A stretch of DNA of 10,541 nt. Source: UBA5359 sp028699365 [NCBI: bacterium]. GTDB taxonomy: Bacteria; UBP13; UBA5359. The stretch lies in contig JAQVUQ010000057.1 of assembly GCA_028699365.1 (NCBI GenBank), positions 1 through 10,541 of the forward strand, given 5' to 3'. Within the stretch, counting starts at the first letter, position 1. Each line of letters begins with the position of its first letter. Positions 6,603 to 10,541 of the stretch are shown here, piece after piece. The notes beneath the pieces were generated by a model. That model ran no database searches and had not been told where the DNA came from. It worked only from the letters and a program-made list of their open reading frames with translations. Position numbers and translations under genes: made by a program.

Positions 6603-7607
6603 TCATTGCCTTCCCTTCATTAAAATATCGGCCGCTTCAGCCGTAAGATCCGCACAATTATGCAACGGTATGGCTCCACCTATGACTATAGTCAGACCGT
6701 TCTCCGCAGCCAGTGCCGAGGATATCGTTCTCAGGGCTCCATCGTTATAGACGCCCTGCCTCTTATCGGCCAGAGCCGCATTCAGCAAGCGCCGTCCGGC
6801 ATCTCCATCCATTGAACGATGTCTCAATCTACCGCTCAGATTCTTCTCATCTTTATCCCAGGCCGGAAGATGTACTGCACTCCAGTCCGGAACAGGGCGG
6901 GGCACATGAAGCTTGTCGACGCCTCTGTTCCGTTCCGATCGAAGCCCATCGGCCATCCCGGAGGCCTCCGACGACAAGCGAACCTTTATCTCATCCTGCA
7001 GCGATTTCTTATAGCTCTCCATCTCGGCAGACAGCCTGTCGCGCCTGTCGGACAGTTCACGGCTGAGATCGCCTCGGAGGCTATCCAGGCGGGCATTGAG
7101 TCCGTCACGTTCTTCCGGAAGCGCGTATAGAGTTTTCAACTCGGCATTGATTATCTTCAGATGCAGATCGGACAGAACCGGATCCCTGTCGGAGAAAAGC
7201 TCCGCCTCTCGAGCGGCATACCTTTCCCTGAAACGGACATCGGCTGTCTGAGCCAGGGATTTTGCCATGGAGGAAAGTTTCTCGCCGATCAGGATTCTTT
7301 CCTCGTCCTGATATTCTGCGTTATGAACATCCTTCAACAAGCCCCAGACATCCATTCCGGGAGACGGAGATCCTGACAAACCGGCCAGAAAGCCGCCGGC
7401 ATACCCGGCTATTCCCTTACTTCCTTCCGCTCCGGTCCCGACGGCAAGCGCCTGGGCCGGAGTATACGCCGGAAGACCCAGCCCCTGCAGGCGGGACAGG
7501 CTTATCGCGCCCACTGACGGTTTTTCGCCATGTATATACCCGGCTGCACCGGCTACTGCCATACAGACCGCCAAAGCCGCGATTTTAACCCAACCTGCTT
7601 TTCTCAA
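6603..7607 (-). CDS. Divergent OmpH/Skp-like periplasmic coiled-coil protein
   Basis: The gene sits where ompH/skp normally lies, between bamA and lpxD. From the TTG at 7607 the product is 334 residues and begins MRKAGWVKIAALAVCMAVAG, a clear signal peptide. GAGGAG lies 6 nt upstream of this TTG (7614-7619). A longer frame from 7676 would translate the CTGAAG repeats and bury the signal sequence, so I reject it. Residues about 95-225 are rich in Glu, Arg, Lys, Ser and Leu with heptad spacing, indicating a long coiled coil. The end, IPLHNCADLTAEAADILMKG, resembles the ADLTDEVI-type close of Skp. Skp holds unfolded outer-membrane proteins for BamA. At 334 residues it is about twice the usual Skp length and sequence similarity is weak, so the assignment relies on context, coiled coil and C-terminus. 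Confidence 0.72.
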   Translation of the reverse strand: MRKAGWVKIAALAVCMAVAGAAGYIHGEKPSVGAISLSRLQGLGLPAYTPAQALAVGTGAEGSKGIAGYAGGFLAGLSGSPSPGMDVWGLLKDVHNAEYQDEERILIGEKLSSMAKSLAQTADVRFRERYAAREAELFSDRDPVLSDLHLKIINAELKTLYALPEERDGLNARLDSLRGDLSRELSDRRDRLSAEMESYKKSLQDEIKVRLSSEASGMADGLRSERNRGVDKLHVPRPVPDWSAVHLPAWDKDEKNLSGRLRHRSMDGDAGRRLLNAALADKRQGVYNDGALRTISSALAAENGLTIVIGGAIPLHNCADLTAEAADILMKGRQ

Positions 7608-7631
7608 GCAAAGCTCCTCAACCATATAAGT

Positions 7632-7777
7632 CTGAAGACTGAAGGCTGAAGACTGAAGTAGTTTACGCTCAGGCATACTCTTTTTGTCTTTAAACTATCT
7701 CAGACTACTTCTCATTCTTAAGGCTATCAGGTTATGCTTGAGCATTCTCCTTCAGCCTTCAGACTATCTACCTTCAG
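7632..7777. repeat. CTGAAG heptamer repeat cluster in the bamA-ompH gap
   Basis: Four tandem CTGAAGN heptamers occupy 7632-7659 on the plus strand. Three reverse-oriented CTTCAG copies lie at about 7749-7777. CTGAAGGCTGAAG (7639-7651) is perfectly complementary to CTTCAGCCTTCAG (7750-7762), so a 13-bp stem could form across 98 nt. The spacer also holds related ACTATCT and CAGACTA words. The intergenic gap (7608-7801) shows no gene. The element looks like a dispersed intergenic repeat of the host genome rather than a CRISPR array. Confidence 0.75.
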
Positions 7778-7780
7778 CCT

Positions 7781-7808
7781 GTTTTAGCCGAGTTTACTCG
7801 GCTAAAAC
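7781..7808 (-). other. Perfect 12-bp hairpin spanning the bamA stop codon
   Basis: GTTTTAGCCGAG and CTCGGCTAAAAC pair perfectly around a 4-nt loop. The bamA stop codon and the end of its last sense codon lie inside one arm. No T-tract follows on the minus strand, where AGGCTGAAGG comes next, so it is not a classical intrinsic terminator. It could stabilise the bamA mRNA 3' end, attenuate read-through into the OmpH-like gene, or work with a termination factor. Confidence 0.8.
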
Positions 7809-9475
7809 ATCTGCCCGATGCTGAAGTGAACGCGTCCACCGGCTTCGCCGATACCGTAATCCAATCGTATCGGGCCTATCGGTGTTTCCACTCTGATACC
7901 GGCTCCATAGCCCAATTTTATATCCCCTTCATCCGCCAGGGGCACCGTTTGTCCCCAAACCTTACCGGCATCGACAAAGAGCACACCAGCCAGGTTCTTA
8001 TTCACAGGCACCCTGTACTCCGCCGTAGCCGACAGCACATTATTGCCGCGAAGAGAATCCTCCTCAAAGCCGCGCAGAGTAAAAGCGCCTCCCAGCGTAA
8101 ACTGCTCGTAGGTCGGTATATCTCCCGTTCCAAGGCCGGCGTTGAACCGCAAGGCCAGAACATGGTTTTGACGGCTCAACCGGATATACCGTCTGCCGTC
8201 CAGGATATATTTATTAAAATCGAAATCTCCTCCCAGCCATCCTCCGGCCTTCATGGCGGAAAAGCTGACTCTGGAACCGGAGGTAGCGCTGGTGAAAACA
8301 TCCCGCGTATCCCGAACCGTTACCCATTCCAGGCTGCGTAGAGGGCCTTCCGGCAGGTTGCTGGTGTTATCGGTGATACTCACATCCTCAGCTCTATAGG
8401 CCAGAGAGGTGCGCACATACTCGCTCAATGGACGTCCCAGCGCCAGACTTCCACCCTTACGTGTCTCGGTAAATTTATCGTCCGTCTCCCTGAACCGTTC
8501 TTTGGTAGTATCGTAAAGCGATACGTCCAGAGAGGTATTGTGTTTATCCAGCCAGGGCTCCCGGAAGGAGAGCTCATAGCTCTGCTTGGTGCCGAACTCC
8601 AGGCGAGCGGAAGCTCTCTGCCCGACGCCTCTGAAGTTGACGTCGCTGACCTCGAGGCTGCCGACCAGACCTTCTTTGGAGCTGTATCCCAAACCGGCCG
8701 AAGCCGTGCCTGTCTTGCGCTCCACGACCTTTACCACCAGTATTACCTGTCCCGGCTTGGCACCCGGCTCCACCCTGCTGGTCACATCCTCGAAAAAGCC
8801 CAGGTTGAACACTCGCTGCAGGCTTCTGCGGACCCTGTCCCGCTCAAAGACATCGCCGGGTTTTACCAGCAATTCCCGCGTGACCACAAAGGCCCTGGTC
8901 TTCTGCAGACCTTCCACCCGTATATCCTCTATGACACCTTCGGCTATGGTCAGCGTAACGACGCCTTCCGGCGTCACGTTCACATCCACTACTCTGGCCA
9001 GAACATAACCGGCATCCTGGTAAAGCTTCTCTATGGCGGCTATATCTTCCCGCAATAAAGCCGTATCCAGGACATTGCCCGGTTGCGTCTTCATGACGGA
9101 CCGCAGTCTCTCATCGGTAAAGATCGTATTCCCCTCAAAGTTGACGACGGTGATCACGGGGTTTTCTTTGACCCGCATCAACAGAATGACTTTGCCGTTC
9201 TCATTGGTGATCTCCGGCTTGACTTCACTGAATTTGGCCAGCGTAAGCACTGCCTCGCAATCGGCCTTTACCCGATCCTTGTTGATGGTATCGCCCGCCC
9301 TGATTTTCATCCTGGACAGGATATCGCCCACCGTTACTCTGACGTTGCCTTCCACCCTTATGCCGTCGATCTTGATATCTCCCGATACGTCGTCGGCCGC
9401 AAACGCGGCGATCGCCGGAGAGAGGCCTGCTATAAGCAATACTGAAAGGAGAAGCCCGAAAATCCTGTTTTTCAA
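7802..9475 (-). CDS. bamA: BamA, outer-membrane protein assembly factor with three POTRA domains
   Basis: BamA is the Omp85-family beta-barrel that folds and inserts other outer-membrane proteins. The 557-residue precursor has a signal peptide (about 1-27, ending AIAAFAA), POTRA domains at about 34-105, 106-179 and 180-253 (each opening with a V-x-G-N/L turn such as IRVEGNVRV), then a 16-strand-type barrel from about 257. The barrel contains the loop-6 motif LRGF (467-470) and ends in FSIGQMF with the expected C-terminal Phe. E. coli BamA has five POTRAs and about 800 residues; three is typical of several other diderm phyla. The TTG start at 9475 follows GAGGGA by 7 nt. Context with the OmpH-like gene and lpxD favours BamA over TamA, and no separate tamA is present here. 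Confidence 0.95.
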   Translation of the reverse strand: MKNRIFGLLLSVLLIAGLSPAIAAFAADDVSGDIKIDGIRVEGNVRVTVGDILSRMKIRAGDTINKDRVKADCEAVLTLAKFSEVKPEITNENGKVILLMRVKENPVITVVNFEGNTIFTDERLRSVMKTQPGNVLDTALLREDIAAIEKLYQDAGYVLARVVDVNVTPEGVVTLTIAEGVIEDIRVEGLQKTRAFVVTRELLVKPGDVFERDRVRRSLQRVFNLGFFEDVTSRVEPGAKPGQVILVVKVVERKTGTASAGLGYSSKEGLVGSLEVSDVNFRGVGQRASARLEFGTKQSYELSFREPWLDKHNTSLDVSLYDTTKERFRETDDKFTETRKGGSLALGRPLSEYVRTSLAYRAEDVSITDNTSNLPEGPLRSLEWVTVRDTRDVFTSATSGSRVSFSAMKAGGWLGGDFDFNKYILDGRRYIRLSRQNHVLALRFNAGLGTGDIPTYEQFTLGGAFTLRGFEEDSLRGNNVLSATAEYRVPVNKNLAGVLFVDAGKVWGQTVPLADEGDIKLGYGAGIRVETPIGPIRLDYGIGEAGGRVHFSIGQMF

Positions 9476-9482
9476 ATCATCA

Positions 9483-9488
9483 TCCCTC
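9483..9488 (-). promoter_or_regulatory. Ribosome-binding site that decides the bamA TTG start
   Basis: GAGGGA on the minus strand is 7 nt before the TTG at 9475. The nearby ATGs at 9480-9486 are out of frame or soon stopped, so the TTG that opens the signal peptide is the best start. Confidence 0.7.
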
Positions 9489-9521
9489 GTTTCAAATCTG
9501 TAACTATCTCATAATATCATA

Positions 9522-9535
9522 AAGCCCTGAGGCTT
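9522..9535 (-). other. Weak hairpin at the tamB stop codon
   Basis: AAGCC and GGCTT form a 5-bp stem around a 4-nt loop that overlaps the tamB stop codon. On the minus strand it is followed by a loose T/A-rich stretch (TTTATGATATTATG). It is too weak to call a terminator. It may be a minor attenuator between tamB and bamA. Confidence 0.3.
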
Positions 9536-10541
9536 AAAAGCGATATTGCCAACGGACTGCTCCCCGTTCCTCGCTGGCATCGTCCGCCATCCATGAAAGG
9601 CTTATATTGTTCTTCAGATAATAGTCCAACTCCATAATATTACGCTGTTCAAGGGCAAATATCCTTGTCGTGTACGATACATACAATCTATCGAAGATAT
9701 ATCGCCCCAGCCTCATACTGAGAATGTCCTCGTCGTCGTAATCGAAACTTACCTCTCCCATTCCCAGGGCATCGGCCAGCGATCTGCCCAGCGGTTGAAA
9801 AAGCTGATTTCTGATGCTGTACCCGATCAGGCGTATCAGCTCATCCTTTATTACATCCTCCATCCGTCCGTCTATGACGGCCTCCAGACTGTTTTTGCGG
9901 CCCAGCAGGGCGATTATTTCATCCTCATCCATCTCAGGTCTGGAGGAGAAGCTTATCTTTATATCCGGCAGGCGACCGGCCACATCCATGTACACTTCGG
10001 TTTTGCCGATACGGCTTACGGCTCTGGCTTGCAAGCTTACGATGGTATTCTTCAATCCGGGCAACAGAGGTTGCCTGCTGACCTGGTCACTGAATACGGC
10101 CCGTGCCTCAACCAGTCTGAAGGGAGAACTTATGACCGAGATATTTATATCGCCCTGATGAGACACCAGTTCCCCTATAATACGGGGATCGCTGACGCTG
10201 CCCCCGACCAGGAGATCGCCGCTGAACGCCGCCCTGGTATTGCCGCTGCTTATGCGCACGCCCTCATTCACGTGAACGGAAAGCTTAAGCCTGGGGTCCA
10301 TAGGGAACTTGAGCACCCTGGCCGGTCCACTCTGCTGCAGATAAACATCGCCCTCGCTGATCCTGATTTTGCCGTCCATATCGGCACCGTCCCGGTCATC
10401 GGAGAATTGGAGTTCACCATCCACCCTTCCCCTGAACCATGGCAGCCTGACATCGGCGCCGGAGGATTTCAGATAAAGAACGCTTTCCCGCTCAGTGTTT
10501 CCGGGAAGACCTATTCTGCCGCCGCCGCTGACCAGACCCCT
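9534..10541 (-). CDS. tamB: TamB-family translocation/lipid-transport protein, C-terminal 335 residues
   Basis: The reading frame stays open to the right window edge; the GTG at 10424 is internal and not the start. TamB-like AsmA-superfamily proteins form long beta-groove bridges from inner to outer membrane and help outer-membrane biogenesis and phospholipid transport, partnering TamA or BamA. The visible part is the DUF490 (TamB C-terminal) domain: repeated short beta segments of the type GDLLVGGSVSDPRIIGELVS, the motif PDIKISFSSRPEMDEDEIIALLGR, then a region resembling RLGRYIFDRLYVSYTTRI and an end of WQYRF with terminal Phe. It stops 58 nt before bamA, consistent with co-transcription and with a BamA partnership in organisms lacking TamA. 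The N-terminal membrane anchor is outside the window. Confidence 0.88.
   Translation of the reverse strand, partial: RGLVSGGGRIGLPGNTERESVLYLKSSGADVRLPWFRGRVDGELQFSDDRDGADMDGKIRISEGDVYLQQSGPARVLKFPMDPRLKLSVHVNEGVRISSGNTRAAFSGDLLVGGSVSDPRIIGELVSHQGDINISVISSPFRLVEARAVFSDQVSRQPLLPGLKNTIVSLQARAVSRIGKTEVYMDVAGRLPDIKISFSSRPEMDEDEIIALLGRKNSLEAVIDGRMEDVIKDELIRLIGYSIRNQLFQPLGRSLADALGMGEVSFDYDDEDILSMRLGRYIFDRLYVSYTTRIFALEQRNIMELDYYLKNNISLSWMADDASEERGAVRWQYRF

Noticed and set aside
5678-6646. Long plus-strand open frame of 322 codons opposite lpxD
   Set aside because: It is antisense to the hexapeptide repeats of lpxD, whose regular codon pattern keeps the opposite frame open. It has no recognisable domain and lacks the conserved motifs that the minus strand clearly carries.
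7608-7676. Upstream extension of the OmpH-like gene to the ATG at 7676
   Set aside because: The added 23 residues translate the CTGAAG repeats, place the signal peptide internally and ignore the strong GAGGAG-TTG start.
7632-7777. Possible CRISPR array
   Set aside because: The repeated units are only 7 nt, tandem without unique spacers of regular length, and occur in both orientations.
9534-10424. Treating the frame from 10424 as a complete 296-residue gene
   Set aside because: The frame continues open to base 10541 with TamB-like sequence. The GTG at 10424 has no role as a start.

Overview
The window is a stretch of an outer-membrane biogenesis and lipid A operon from a diderm (LPS-type) bacterium. 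Every convincing gene is on the minus strand, so transcription runs from the right edge to the left. The order is tamB (3' part) - bamA - an OmpH/Skp-like coiled-coil gene - lpxD - [three-gene accessory cassette] - lpxC - fabZ - gnnB-like aminotransferase - gnnA-like oxidoreductase - lpxA (5' end only). The host genes are roughly 55-58% G+C in the segments I counted by hand, use ATA for isoleucine often, and include TTG and GTG starts. BamA has only three POTRA domains and tamB sits directly upstream of bamA. This order (tamB-bamA-ompH-lpxD-lpxC-fabZ-lpxA) resembles the single outer-membrane cluster of diderm Firmicutes such as Negativicutes and Halanaerobiales. Other uncultivated diderm lineages cannot be excluded, and the taxonomic guess is low confidence.

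Right part (5570-10541): TamB and BamA are the envelope transport and insertion machinery. The OmpH/Skp-like protein is the likely periplasmic chaperone, and LpxD is the third lipid A acyltransferase step. A perfect 12-bp hairpin overlaps the bamA stop codon, and a CTGAAG heptamer repeat cluster fills the bamA-ompH intergenic gap.

Middle (about 3500-5569): the lpx operon is interrupted by an A+T-richer cassette of three tightly coupled genes with two 4-nt ATGA overlaps. They encode a probable dual-OB-domain protein and two different DUF488-family proteins with the C-x-E...C-H-R signature. The cassette has no evident role in lipid A synthesis and looks horizontally acquired. On its upstream side is a perfect 14-bp inverted repeat embedded between 11-bp direct repeats. 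On its downstream side is a strong predicted extended -10 promoter placed so that lpxC would be transcribed without a leader. That would restore expression of the downstream lpx genes.

Left part (19-3456): lpxC, fabZ, gnnB, gnnA and lpxA overlap or nearly abut. GnnA and GnnB together convert UDP-GlcNAc to the 3-amino sugar nucleotide. Their place directly before lpxA predicts lipid A with amide-linked 3-position acyl chains. The first 18 bases are not genomic: they match the 3' end of an Illumina adapter, so the contig ends artificially inside lpxA.
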